From Thinopyrum elongatum (lineage: Eukaryota > Streptophyta > Magnoliopsida > Poales > Poaceae), in the NCBI GenBank assembly GCA_011799875.1, contig CM022300.1, forward strand, positions 237,596,807 to 237,660,806: 64,000 nucleotides of DNA. Direction: 5' to 3'. The notes beneath the pieces were generated by a model. The model was given only the letters and a program-made list of their open reading frames with translations, did no database searches and was not told where the DNA came from. Shown piece by piece: positions 33,924 through 45,486 of this stretch. The position numbers were made by a program, and so were the translations under genes. Each line of letters begins with the position of its first letter. Position 1 is the stretch's first letter.

Positions 33924-35570
33924 TGGTGCAATGTTGCCCTCCTGTGTTTTGGAGATTGTTGACAGAAACAGGCATGGACTGGTTTGTTTGCTAGTGCACA
34001 CAGAGAGAAATAGTCCATGCAGAACCGAAGAGAATGCTGTCTCCGGTGTCCAGTTTGAGGAACTTCATCGAAGAATATCTGCGTTGCAGAGAAGAATGAC
34101 CTACATCTATTGAACACAAGTAGACAAGAAGATTGATGTGAGGGAGTTAACCCCTCAAAAATATATTGCTGAAGCAAAGAAATTGGTTCAGAGCTGTTGT
34201 CCGAAGAAAATTGACTGCAGCGAGTGGAAGTCGAAGACAAAGTGAAGATGTTGTATTCATTTTGTTGTTCTTCTTTCTTTCATTTGAGTCATAGGACCTC
34301 CGTACTATTAAGAGGGGTATAGGTTCTCGATGCTTAGATCCACTATGATGCTTAGCCCAAACCTATGCGAGACTGAGAGAAATCTCTTTATGTTTCGAAT
34401 GATTACTTGGCAGTAGTAGACGTTGTTCTTCGTGCTGCGGGAGATATCTTTCGAACTGAGGAGTTAGCATTACTTGCTCCGCAAGAAATGTTAACGTTAT
34501 GCTCAATTTCCAACCATTGGACTCGTGTCGTTCAGCCATTGGCTGCTCCACATGTCCAACTTGGTCATTTCCCTTCAGGAAGGCTGCGGCTATAAATAGC
34601 CACCCCGCTCCAACGTTACCCGTTGGCTGCTCCCCTTACGATTTCCGAGAAGATTGATTGAGCATCCCCTCTCTGAGTGATTGGAGTTTAAGATCTGCTG
34701 AGAGAAAAATCAAGAGCCCAAAACCTATTACTCTTGAGAGCTACGCATTCTCTTGACGGATGGGTGCTGGCTCAAGTGTTGAAGAGTTGTTATCTTCACC
34801 GAGCAAGATCTTCAGCAACCAAGAGTCATTGTGGTTCGCAAAGGTCGATCGAAGGTTTGGAGATTGCCGACAAGTATCTACCATGAGTGAAATCAAGTGG
34901 AGTCTGATCATCTCTGAGTTGAAGGAGAATAGGGCGAAGAGATTTTATCTTCTATGTTAAATCACAACCCATCCACCAGACGTAGTCCTTTGGAAGAAGG
35001 GCGAACTGGTCTACCAAATTCATCTGTCGGCATCGAGCACCACTTGTTCAATCTACTTTACTGCATTACATTTAGCAGTTTACTTTCGTGCTCTGTGACG
35101 ATAGTTTATCTGATCAATCTTTGTCTGTTGCATATCATTCGTCGTTACCATCTATTATCATTCATTGCTCGCACTGTTGCATTCTCATCATTTATGTGGT
35201 CATTTCAGTCACTTACTTTTCTGCTCGCACTTGTTAAGACTGGCGTGATTCCCCTGTGTTGTTTTCATTTACCCTGTCATAGTTATTTCTCGTACTTTTC
35301 CTTCATAGTTCATTCCTTGTTTTATCTCATGTTGTTGCATCTGTTAGCATATTGCAATACCATCATCATTGTCAAACCTGTGATATCCTATGCTCGTACC
35401 ATTATTGCATCTTACCTCGATAGATATGTCCCTAGATAAAGTACTTGGTTGAGTTTATTTCTACCAAACCTTAATTCCGCGGCTGTGTTTGGGATCCATG
35501 CATAATATTCGCAAGAATTTTTGAATCTCCCATTCACCCCCCTCTGGTCGATATACTCTCGGTCCCAACA
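33924..35570 (+). repeat. Element F 3' LTR, 1647 bp
   Basis: TGGTGCAATG...TCGGTCCCAACA. It contains TATAAATAGCCACCCC near 34593 and blocks shared with the element E LTR. It is followed by the interrupted LTR G. Confidence 0.85.
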
Positions 35571-36273
35571 GTAGGGGTAGCGAGGCACGTATTTGTATTG
35601 TTGCCATTAAGGATAAAATGGTGGGGTTTATTTCATATTGTTTGGATATATCCCTCTACACCAACTCATCCTGCTTAAGGCGTTACTCCATTCTTTGTTA
35701 ACTTAATACACTAGATGCATGCGCGATAGCGGTTGATGTGTGGAGTAATAGTAGTAGATGTAGGCAGGAGTCAGTCTACTTGTCACGGACATGATGCCTA
35801 TATTCATGATCATTGCCTTAGATATCGTCATAACTTTGCGCTTTTCTATCAATTGCTCAACAGTAATTTGTTTACCCACCGTATGCGTTCTTTCAATTGA
35901 GAAGCCTCTAGTGAAAACTATGACCCCCGGGTCTATTTTTATCATATTATTTTCAGATCTATAAACCCAAAAACCCAAAAATACCTTGCCGCAATTTATT
36001 TACTTTTACCTTGTTTTGCACTTTTATTTATCTTTTATACCTATGTCTATCAGACCCATCCTTGCAAGTAACCGTGAAGGGATTGCCAATCCCTTTATCG
36101 CGTTGGGTGCAAGTATTTGTTTGTTTGTGTAGGTGCAACCATTGGTGACTTGTGTGTTCCTCCTACTGGATTGATACCTTGGTTCTCAAACTAAGAGAAA
36201 TACTTATCTCTATTTTGCTACACCACCCTTTCCTCTTCAAGGAAAAAAACCAACGCAAGCTCAAGAAGTAGCA
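35571..36273 (+). repeat. LTR fragment G (H-family LTR, 3' part)
   Basis: Homologous to 38219-38911 of the element H LTR (GGGGTAGCGAGGCACGTATT ... CAAGCTCAAGAAGTAGCA). It is followed by GTTCT rather than by a TCTGGCGCCG start site, so it is a 3' LTR or a solo LTR. Element F is inserted in it; its 5' part is not in the window. Confidence 0.85.
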
Positions 36274-37328
36274 GTTCTCACTTATGGATCAATCGAGACA
36301 AGGATCAGTCATTGGCGGGTTATAAAAATATGACTCGCCATAGCATCTCTTACAAAGGAAGATATTTCAAAAGATACTGGGCAGGTCAACATCACACCAC
36401 ACCTGTTCAAATTTTTTCCTGCAAAGCAATCTTCAAATGTCAGAGTGCGTGAAGGCACCACAGATGATGCAAAAGTTTTAACTATGCTATTACATAGCCA
36501 CAGACTAGGCTAAAATCCCGCTAAGTTTTTCAGGGATTGTTTACTCCTATAAGCCGGCCCTGCGCCATCTGGGTTGTGGCCCTCCGGGTCAGTACCTTGG
36601 CGATCTCCAGTAGTTGACAACTCCGGGTCATCCTGCACCGGCTCATCTTCATTTCTGATCAGAAGGTTGTCCAGATTCCATTCGATGGTTGTTAATTCTT
36701 GGAAGACAGCATCATCTAGCATGATAATTGATGGGTCAACATTAGGAGCAAAGATGTGCTTACGCCGTGCCGGGGTCAAGTCGAAAGGTTCAAAGGTTGG
36801 CGGGTCAACTCGCGTGTTTTCTTCATCATAAGCCACCTGATATTTCTTCAGATCGATGTCATCAACCAGTTGACTCCTAAAACACAAGTTTCCTTCACAT
36901 AACGGGCATAGTCTTTTGAAGTAAAAGGACTACCGTCCATGTTGAACTCGGGAAACCCGCCAGCCATCTGAGAAGGATCCATCTCCGGCACATAAGCTTT
37001 GGCCTGGCTTAAAGACATCATCGCGGCTGTCCGGGCGGCTGATTTCTTCCACTCCTCTATCTGCTTGGGGATGGTGGAGAGTTGTTTCAAGACATCTCTT
37101 ATGAAGCGTGGAGGGTCCCTTCCACCTATCACATCCATAATGCTAAACAAGCTCCCTGCATACAACTGCTCCAGGAAGGTGTAGACTGCCTTTAGCTTCA
37201 CAAGGGTTCTTGCCTGAGATTGTGACTTCGGCTACCTATAAAATTTGGACAAGTTTGATTACAAAATTTCATTATTACTACATGAGTCGCCAGGCGAGTT
37301 AGTCATACATGTTTAAAAAGCCACTTAC
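36274..37328 (+). mobile_element. Element I, fragment 1 (internal region)
   Basis: Continuous with 45482-49585 once element H is removed. It carries the 3' exons of the antisense gene of I on the minus strand (37201-36510). Confidence 0.8.
37324..37328. repeat. TSD of element H, left copy (CTTAC)
   Basis: Identical to 45482-45486. On the minus strand it is GTAAG, the splice donor of the antisense gene of I. Confidence 0.95.
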
Positions 37329-38911
37329 TGATACGTCTCCAACGTATCTATAATTTTTGAATGTTCCATGCTATTATATTATCTGTTTTGGACGTTTTAT
37401 ATGCATTAATAGGCTATTTTATAATATTTTTGGGACTAACTTATTAACCTAGTGCCTAGTGCCAGTTTCTGTTTTTTCCTTATTTTTGACTTCTACAGAA
37501 AAGGAATACCAAACGGAGTCCAAACGGAATAAAACTTTACGGTGATTTTTCTTAGATGAGAAGAAACCCACGAGACTTGGAGAGGAGACCAAAAGCCCTA
37601 CAAGGAGGCCACAAGCCGCAGGGGCGCGCCATAGGGGGGCGCACCCCCAAGGCTTGTGGGCCCCTCGGAGACCTTCCAACCCTAATTCTTCCACTATATA
37701 TTCTCAAATATTCTCCCTATACCAGATGGCACACCAAAAATACTTTTCCGCCGCCGCAAGCTTCTGTTCCTGTGAGATACCATCTTGGGGCCTTTTCTGG
37801 CACTCCGCCAGAGGGGGATTCGATCACAGAGGACCTCTACACCAACCTTGCTACCCTTCCGATGATGTGTGAGTAGTTTACCACAGACCTACGGGTCCAT
37901 AGCTAGTAGCTAGATGGCTTCTTCTCTCTCTCTCTGATCTTCAATACAATGTTCTCCTCGATGTTCTTGGAGATCTATTCGATGTCATCTTCTTTTACTG
38001 TGCGTTTGTTGAGATCCGATGAATTGTGGATTTATGATCAGATTATCTATGAATAGTATTTGAGTCTTCTCTGAAATCTTTTATGCATGATTGAGATAGT
38101 TTTGTATTTCTCTCCGATCTATCGATTTGGTTTGGCCAACTAGATTGGTATTCTTGCAATGGGAGAGGTACTTTGTGATGGGTTCAATCTTGTGGTGTCC
38201 TCACCCAGTGACAGAAGGGGTAGCGAGGCACGTATTGTATTGTTGCCATTAAGGATAAAAAGATGGGGTTTATATCATATAGCTTGAGTTTATCCCTCTA
38301 CATCATGTCATATTGCTTAAAGTGTTTCTCTGTTCTTATTAACTTAATACTCTAGATGCAGGCAGTAGTCGGTCGATGTGTGGAGTAATAGTAGTAGATG
38401 CAGAATCAGTTTGGTCTACTTGTCACGGACGTGATGCCTATATTCATGATCATTGCCTTAGATGTATTCATAACTATGCGCTTTTCTATCGATTGCTCAA
38501 TAGTAATTTGTTTACCCACCGTTTGTTTTCTTCAAGAGAGAAGCCTCTAGTGAAACCTATGGCCCCCGGGTCTATTTTCCATCATATATTTTCAGATCTA
38601 TAAACCAAAGAACCCAAAAATACATTGCTGCAATTTATTTATATTTACTTTATTTTACTCTTTTACTTATCTTTTATACCTATCTCTATTAGATCTCACT
38701 CTTGTTCGTGACCGTGAAGGGATTGACAACCCCTTTTTCGCGTTATGTGCAAGTGTTTGTTAGTTTGTGCAGGTGCATATATTGGAGACTTGATTGTGCC
38801 TCCTACTGGATTGATACCTTGGTTCTTAACTGAGGGAAATGCTTATCTCTACTTTGCTGCATCGCCCTTTCCATTTCAAGGGAAAAATCAATGCAAGCTC
38901 AAGAAGTAGCA
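37329..38911 (+). repeat. Element H 5' LTR, 1583 bp
   Basis: TGATACGTCTCC...CAAGAAGTAGCA. TATA-like CACTATATATTC lies near 37691. Confidence 0.95.
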
Positions 38912-38918
38912 GGAAGAA

Positions 38919-38940
38919 TTTCTGGCGCCGTTGCCGGGGA
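38919..38940 (+). other. PBS-region motif of element H
   Basis: TTCTGGCGCCGTTGCCGGGG lies a few bases after the LTR end. Element K has TTCTGGCGCCGTTGCCAGGG at the same relative place. The primer tRNA is not assigned. Confidence 0.6.
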
Positions 38941-39164
38941 GGTTCTACATCAAGCCTACCAAATACCTATCATAAAATCTCATCTCTTGCACTTACATTA
39001 TTTGCCATTTGGCTCTCATTTTCCTCTTCCCCGCTTCTAAAACATTTTCAGAAAAACACCAAAATGTTTGCCTTTTTATTTGCCTCTTTTCTGTTTGCCT
39101 TTTTGCTTGTGTTGCCATGAGCCTTCTATTTGCTTGAATCTTCGCTTGCTAAAAATCTATTGAT

Positions 39165-40085
39165 ATGGATCCTCATCGACTTGCTAATCTTTTTAAAAGA
39201 TCCAACCATGATGAACCAATTGGTAGTGAATTGAGTTCACTAGATTATCTTTATGAAGTTTTGCTTGAGATTCGTGAATCTGAAAATTGTGATGAAGTGT
39301 TAAAAGAAGAAATTTATAAAGTGATTCACGATAGCTCCTTGAATGAAAATCATGATTGCAATGATGTTATTATAAATTCTATTAATGTCAATTGTGCTAT
39401 TAATATGCAAAACCCTAATCTTGGGGATGCTAATTTTGCTATGTCCAATACTTATGGCAATGATCATGATTGGGGTGATGCTTCTTATGATCTTGAAAAT
39501 TTATTTAAGCCTCATGATGAATGTGTTATTGATAATAATGTTTGCAATAATATTGAAAGTGGGTTTGGAAGAGCATCAACTCTAGGTAAAAACAATCCCA
39601 CATATTTGGAGAGTGTTCAATCTTATGATTTTTTTTATGAAAGTAGGTTTGGAGAGGTCATGACTTTATTTGATGATAATCCCACTATTTTGGAAGAGTG
39701 TCAACTTTGCATGCATGTGGATCATGTAGAGAATATGTTATGTGATAGCTATATTGTTGAATTTGAATATGATCCCAGATGTAATTATTATGAGAGAGGC
39801 AAATTTGGTTGTAGAAATTTTCATGTTATTAAATTTCCTCTCGTTATGATGAGATTGTCAATGGTTTATTCCTCTCCTTTGCATATGCTACATATTTCTT
39901 GTCTTAATAATTTGTTTTCTTATAAAATTCCTATGCATAGGAAGTATGTTAGACCTAAATGTGTTTGTCATATGTTTTATGATGGTCTCTTTGCTTTTCA
40001 ATTACTATCTCTCATGTGGGCATCGATTAAATCTCAAGCCTATCTTAATGGCTATAAAGAAAGAGCTTGTTGGGAGGCAACCTAA
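39165..40085 (+). CDS. Element H ORF, conserved protein of unknown function
   Basis: A single open frame of 306 codons from ATGGATCCTCATCG. I recognise no known domain. It is acidic and Asn/Asp-rich in the first 190 residues, then has a more hydrophobic C-terminal third. The ORF of element K (60446-61342) shares collinear blocks: HDCN with a following NS-N, LGDA, SGFG followed by a VMTLF-D--TI-EE block, LCDSYI-E, NYYERG, IKFPL, and NLFSYKIPMHRK with PKC just after. The shared order suggests a real protein maintained in pol-less elements. It could be a divergent gag-like or RNA-binding protein, but the sequence shows no zinc knuckle. Codon use is AT-rich like the rest of the element. Confidence 0.6.
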   Translation: MDPHRLANLFKRSNHDEPIGSELSSLDYLYEVLLEIRESENCDEVLKEEIYKVIHDSSLNENHDCNDVIINSINVNCAINMQNPNLGDANFAMSNTYGNDHDWGDASYDLENLFKPHDECVIDNNVCNNIESGFGRASTLGKNNPTYLESVQSYDFFYESRFGEVMTLFDDNPTILEECQLCMHVDHVENMLCDSYIVEFEYDPRCNYYERGKFGCRNFHVIKFPLVMMRLSMVYSSPLHMLHISCLNNLFSYKIPMHRKYVRPKCVCHMFYDGLFAFQLLSLMWASIKSQAYLNGYKERACWEAT

Positions 40086-40681
40086 TGAATAAAATGTTTT
40101 TTATTTTTATTTTTATTTTTGTGTGTTCACACAATTATTACCTATGTACTAATTGTGTTTTAGTGTTTGAATTAATGTTTGAGCCCAGTAAGACCTTTGG
40201 GATGGTCTATGGTGATAGTTGATTTGATCTTGCTGAAAAACATAAACTTTTGCGCTCATTGCCAAAATTTTAAAAATCACATAAATGTGCTTTTGATCTG
40301 CATTTTTTACACAAGATTTATAAACAAATTTCCAAGGTTGTCCTAATGTTTCAGAATTTTTGGAGTTACATAAGTATCCAAAATTTCCAGATTGCTACAT
40401 ACTGTTCTGTTTTTTACAGATTCTTTTTGCTATGTGTTGTTTGCTTATTTTGATGAATCTATGGGTAGTATCGAGGGGTATGAACCATGGATAAGTTGGA
40501 ATAAAGTAGATATAACACCAATATAAATTTATAATGAGTTCACAGGAGTACCTAAAGTGGTGATTTATTTTATTATACTAACGGATCTTACGAGTTTTCT
40601 GTTGAGTTTTGTGTTGTGAAGTTTTCAAGTTTTGGGTAAAGTTTTGATGGACCATGGAATAAGGAGTGGCAAGATCCTAAG

Positions 40682-40707
40682 CTTGGGGATGCCCAAGGCA
40701 CCCCAAG
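40682..40707 (+). other. Hairpin H1 (CTTGGGG-A-TGCC / GGCA-CCCCAAG)
   Basis: Stem of 11 pairs with one bulged A and a CAA loop. The same hairpin occurs in element K at 61992-62017 and 62721-62746. Confidence 0.6.
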
Positions 40708-40740
40708 GTAATATTCAAGGACAACCAAGCATCTAAGCTT

Positions 40741-40764
40741 GGGGATGCCCTGGATGGCATCCCC
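40741..40764 (+). other. Hairpin H2 (GGGGATGCC / GGCATCCCC)
   Basis: Perfect 9-bp stem with a CTGGAT loop, about 35 bases after H1. It is preserved in element K at 62052-62075 and 62782-62803. Confidence 0.65.
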
Positions 40765-41621
40765 TCTTTTGACTTCAATCCATCGGTAAATTTACTTGAG
40801 GCTATATTTTTATTCACCACATGATATGTGTTTTGCTTGGAGCATCTTGTATGATATGAGTCTTTGCTTTTTAGTTTGCCACAATCATCCTTGATGTAAA
40901 CACCTTTTGAGAGGGACACACATTAATCATGAATTTATTAGAATACTCTATGTGCTTCACTTATATCTTTTGAGCTAGGTAGTTGCTCTAGTGCTTCACT
41001 TATATCCTTTTAGAGCACAGCGGTAGTTTTATTTTATAGAAATTGATGAACTCTCATGCTTCACTTATATTATTTTGAGAGTCTTTAAACAGCATGGTAA
41101 TTTGCTTAGGTTATGAATTTAGTCCTAATATGATGGGCATCCAAGAGGGATATAATAAAAACTTTCATATAAGAGCATTGAATATATGAAAAGTTTGATT
41201 CCTTGCATTTGTTTTGAGATTTAAAGAGGGTGATATTAGAGTCATGCTAGTGAATAATTGTGGATTGGTAGAAATACTTGTGTTAAAGTTTGTGATTCCC
41301 GAAGCATACATGTATGGTGAACCGTTATGTGATGAAGTCGGAACATGATTTATTTTTTGATTGTCTTCCTTATGAGTGGCGGTCGGGGACGGGCGATGGT
41401 CTTTTACTACCAATCTATCCCCCTAGGAGCATGCGTATTAGTACTTTTCTTTCATGGCTAATAAATTTTTGCAATAAGTATGTGAGTTCTTTATGACTAA
41501 TGTTGAGTCCATGGATTATACGCACTCTCACCCTTCCACCATTGCTAGTCTCTCTAGTACCGCGCAACTTTCGTCGGCGCATTAAACCCACCATATACCC
41601 TTCCTCAAAACAGCCACCATA

Positions 41622-42667
41622 ACCAAATAGTCATTTTGGAGGACGACTCTCTTAGGTCTCGGTATCACCCTTGTTTGTTTCCCTTTGGATTCCCACAACG
41701 CCTTTATTACTCCTTGTATTCTCGCTTTAGAAGCCATTATCCTGATGTGTATAAGGTTGCCGTATATCATAGCATGGCCCACATCTGCTATGCCGGTTGT
41801 TCGTACTTGGGCCCCCTCCAAACAAATCATGCACCTGTTGGGAGGTGTTGAGCAAGTACATGGGCCATGCACATGAATCTTCCATCACGACCTGGTTGGA
41901 ATTCAGCAGTCCCCTTAAACACATGTTTGACAGACCCAAAACATTATTATTTGAAGTAAATGGCAGTGATCAAATCATGATAATTAATTATTTTGCATTT
42001 AGCATGGCACCTAGTTAAAAGTTGAGGTAAATTTTGCAAAGTCAATGTAGTGTCTACGGGCACACATTCAAAGTTAAACTCGGCATCCAGTGCGTAAGCA
42101 TTCAGTACCTAGCTAGAATATAATTAGTTCTTTTTTTAAAAGTGAGATTATAGTTAGGTCTCTTTTTTCGAAACAGAATATAGCTAGTTCTAATTAGCTC
42201 AATTTGTTTCGGGTTAAAAGGGGATGATCACTTAACCACCATCGCCACCTGTACGAGACCCGACACATATTCTCCATCGGATTCCAGCATCACGGCAACT
42301 AAAGAAATCCCGTGACTGGTTTTTGAATCCTTCACTGGCATGACGAGGTGGATTAACTGGTCATTCATTGTGATGTGGGGGTAGTTGGGGAGGAAAGCTC
42401 GGGCATGTCATGTCATTAAACTAGTTGAGCACTGTTCGTGTTCCTTCTCTTTGCCCGTTCCTTCTCTTTGCCCAAACCCTATACCTCGCATTAAGTCTGA
42501 CACATTCTATTCTGACTCAATACAATATCGTATACCACCGGTCTAATGTATAACGAAGCCTGGACTGTTCATAAAGCCAGCTTAGACAACGGCACGGGAA
42601 TCACGATCCTTATATGAGCAGGTGAGATAACGTCCTACGAGGTGCTCGTCCACTGAAAATGCGCTCT
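41622..42667. mobile_element. About 1.05-kb secondary insertion in element H, probable non-autonomous TIR transposon
   Basis: Flanked by a 7-bp direct repeat CACCATA (41615-41621 and 42669-42675). The left end (AGTCATTTTGGAGGACGAC) and the reverse complement of the right end (GCGCATTTTCAGTGGACGAG) resemble each other, suggesting imperfect terminal inverted repeats. After the insertion, H-family sequence resumes (ACCATACCTAGCTATTATGG, compare 63509 in element K). No transposase frame was recognised. The superfamily (hAT or Mutator-like) cannot be fixed. Confidence 0.45.
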
Positions 42668-43884
42668 ACACCATACCTAGCTATTATGGCATTTCCATAG
42701 CCATTCCGAGATATATTGCCATGCAACTACCACCGTTCCATTTATTATGACACATACCATCATTCTCATATTGCTTTGCATGATCATGTAGTTGGCATAG
42801 TATTTGTGGCTTGGCCACCGTTCATATTTTTTATACATGTCACTCTAGATCATTGCACATCTCGGTACACCGCCGGAGGCATTCATATAGAATTATATTT
42901 TGTTCTAGTATCGAGTTGTAATTCTTGAGTTGTAAGTAAATAAAAGTGTGATGATCATCATTATTAGAGTATTGTGCCATGTGAGGAAAGGATGATGGAG
43001 GCTATGATTCCCTCACAAGTTGGGATGAGACTTCGGACTTAAAATTAAAAAAAAAGGCCAAAGAGCCCAAAATAAAAAAAAGAGGCCAAAGAGCCAAAAA
43101 AATGAGAGAAAAAGAGAGAAGGGACAATGTTACTATCCTTTTTCCACACTTGTGCTTCAAAGTTGCACCATGTTCTTCATGATAGAGAGTCTCCTATTTT
43201 ATCACTTTCATATACTAGTGGGAATTTTTCATTATAGAACTTGGCCTGTATAGTCCAATGATGGGCTTCCTCAAATTGCCCTAGGTCTCCGTGAGCAAGC
43301 AAGTTGGATTCACACCCACTTAGTTTATTTTTGAGCTTTCATACATTTATAGCTCTAGTGCATCCGTTGCATGGCAATCCCTACTCACTGGCATCGATAT
43401 CAATTGATGGGCATCTCCATAGCCAATTAATTTGCCTAGTTGATGTGGGACTTTCTCCTTTTTGTCTTCTCCTCACAACTTCCACCATACTCTATTCCAC
43501 CTATAGTACTATATCCATGGCTCACGCTCATGTATTGCGTGAAAGTTGAAAAAGCTTGAGAACATTAAAAGTATGAAACAATTGCTTGGCTTATCATCGG
43601 GTTTGTGCATGATGAAATATTTGATGTGATGAAGATAGAGCATAGCCAGACTATATGATTTTGTAGGGATAACTTTCTTTGGCCATGTTATTTTGAGAAG
43701 ACATGATTGCTTTATTAGTATGCTTGAAGTATTTTTTATGTCAATATTAAACTTTTGTTTTGAATCTTATGGATCTGAATATTCATGCCACAAAAAACAA
43801 AATTGCATTGATAAATATGTTAGGTAGCATTTCACATCAAAAATTCTGTTTTCATCATTTACCTACTCGAGGACGAGCAGGAAT

Positions 43885-43900
43885 TAAGCTTGGGGATGCT
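43885..43900 (+). other. Polypurine tract of element H
   Basis: TTAAGCTTGGGGATGCT directly precedes the 3' LTR TG. The core AGCTTGGGGATGC recurs in the internal hairpins. Confidence 0.75.
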
Positions 43901-45481
43901 TGATACGTCTCGAACATATCTATAATTTTTTATTGTTCCATGCTATTATATTATCTATTTTGGATGTTTTATATGCATTAATATGCTATTTTATATTATT
44001 TTTGGGACCAACTTATTAACCTAGTGCCCAGTGCCAGTTTCTGTTTTTTCCTTGTTTTTGAATTTAACAGAAAAGGATAACAAATGGAGTCCAAACGGAA
44101 TAAAACTTTACGGTGATTTTTCTTGGACAAGAAGAAACCCACGAGACTTGGAGAGGAGGCCACAAGCCCTACGAGGAGGCCACAAGCCGTAGGGGTGTGC
44201 CCCAGGGGGGCGCGCACCCAGGGCTTGTGGGCCCCTCGGAGACCTTCCAACCCTAATTCTTCCACTATATATTCTCAAATATCCCCCCTATACCAGAGGG
44301 CACAGCAAAAATACTTTTCCGCCACCGCAAGCTTCTGTTCCCATGAGATCCCATCTTGGGGCCTTTTTCGGCACTCCGCCGGAGGGGGATTTGATCACGG
44401 AGGACCTCTACACCAACCTTGCTGCCCTTCTGATGATGTGTGAGTAGTTTACCACAGACCTACGGGTCCATAGCTAGTAGCTAGATGGCTTCTTCTCTCT
44501 CTTTGATCTTCAATACAATGTTCTCCTCGATGTTCTTGGAGATCTATTCGATGTAATCTTCTTTTGCGGTGCGTTTGTTGAGATCCGATGAATTGTTGAT
44601 TTATGATCACACTATCTATGAATATATATTTGAGTCTTCTCTGAACTCTTTTTTGCATGATTGAGATAGCTTTGTATTTCTCTCCGATCTATCAATTTGG
44701 TTTGGCCAACTAGATTGGTTTTTCTTGCAATGGGAGAGGTGCTTTGTGATGGTTTCAATCTTGCGGTGTCCCCACCCAGTGACAGAAGGGGTAGCGAGGC
44801 ACGTATTGTATTGTTGCTATTAAGGATAAAAAGATGGGGTTTATATCATATTCCTTGAGTTTATCCCTCTACATCATGTCATCTTACTTAAAGCATTGCT
44901 CTGTTCTTATGAACTTAATACTCTAGATGCAGGCAGGAGTTGGTCGATGTGTGGAGTAATAGTAGTAGATGCAGAATCGTTTTTATCTACTTGTCACGGA
45001 CGTGATGCTTATATTCATGATCATTGCCTTAGATGTCTTCATAACTATGCGCTTTTCTATCAATTGCTCAAAAGTAATTTGTTTACCCACCGTTTGTTTT
45101 CTTCAAGAGAGAAGCCTCTAGTGAAACCTATGGCCCCCGGGTCTATTTTCCATCATATATTTTCGGATCTATAACCAAAAAACACAAAAATACCTTGCTG
45201 CAATTTATTTATATTTACTTTATTTTACTCTTTTACTTATCTTTTATACTTATCTCTATTAGATCTCACTCTTGTTCGTGACCGTGAAGGGATTGACAAC
45301 CCCTTTTTCGCGTTGTGTGCAAGTGTTTGTTAGTTTGTGCAGGTGCATATATTGGAGACTTGCTTGTAGCTCCTACTGGATTGATACCTTGGTTCTTAAC
45401 TGAGGGAAATACTTATCTCTACTTTGCAGCATCACCCTTTCCTCTTCAAGGGAAAAATCAAAGCAAGCTCAAGAAGTAGCA
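43901..45481 (+). repeat. Element H 3' LTR, 1581 bp
   Basis: TGATACGTCTCG...CAAGAAGTAGCA, homologous end to end to 37329-38911. Confidence 0.95.
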
Positions 45482-45486
45482 CTTAC
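45482..45486. repeat. TSD of element H, right copy (CTTAC)
   Basis: Identical to 37324-37328. Confidence 0.95.

Larger units (their letters stand above)
23011..35570 (+). mobile_element. Element F: 3' half of a SIRE/Maximus-type copia element, with nested element C
   Basis: Contains the long Transposase_32/env-like gene, two purine-rich AAAAAGGGGGAGA tracts (near 32947 and 33907) and a complete 3' LTR (33924-35570). Two or more such tracts upstream of the 3' LTR are a known hallmark of the SIRE/Maximus lineage. The 5' half is absent from the window: coding sequence starts abruptly at 23011 against the end of the element E LTR. The simplest explanation is that E (with D, A and B inside) inserted into F, so the 5' half of F lies outside the window to the left. 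23011-23015 (ACAGC) would then be one TSD copy of E. Confidence 0.75.
37329..45481 (+). mobile_element. Element H: full-length non-autonomous gypsy-type element (Sabrina-like)
   Basis: LTRs at 37329-38911 and 43901-45481 and a perfect 5-bp TSD. The internal region starts with GGAAGAATTTCTGGCGCCGTTGCCGG-type sequence, has one ORF of 306 codons without known domains, two GC-rich hairpins, a 1.05-kb secondary insertion, and a purine-rich tract (AAGCTTGGGGATGCT) at the 3' LTR. No gag, protease, RT or integrase was recognised. The LTRs differ by roughly 5-7 percent in the parts compared. Assignment to gypsy rests on the PBS-region motif and family memory. Confidence 0.93.

Noticed and set aside
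23011..35570. E and F as a single element with an inverted 5' half
   Set aside because: Their LTRs are too diverged by eye for one pair, and a simple nested insertion explains the junction. Kept only as an alternative in the findings.
38376..38603. Small frame repeated in both H LTRs and in the G fragment (MCGVIVVDAES...)
   Set aside because: It is LTR sequence present three times and interrupted differently in each copy. No evidence of a protein.
37329..45481. Considered as a solo duplication of host sequence because the two 1.58-kb repeats are so similar
   Set aside because: The perfect CTTAC duplication, TG/CA ends, primer-region motif and polypurine tract show a retrotransposon.
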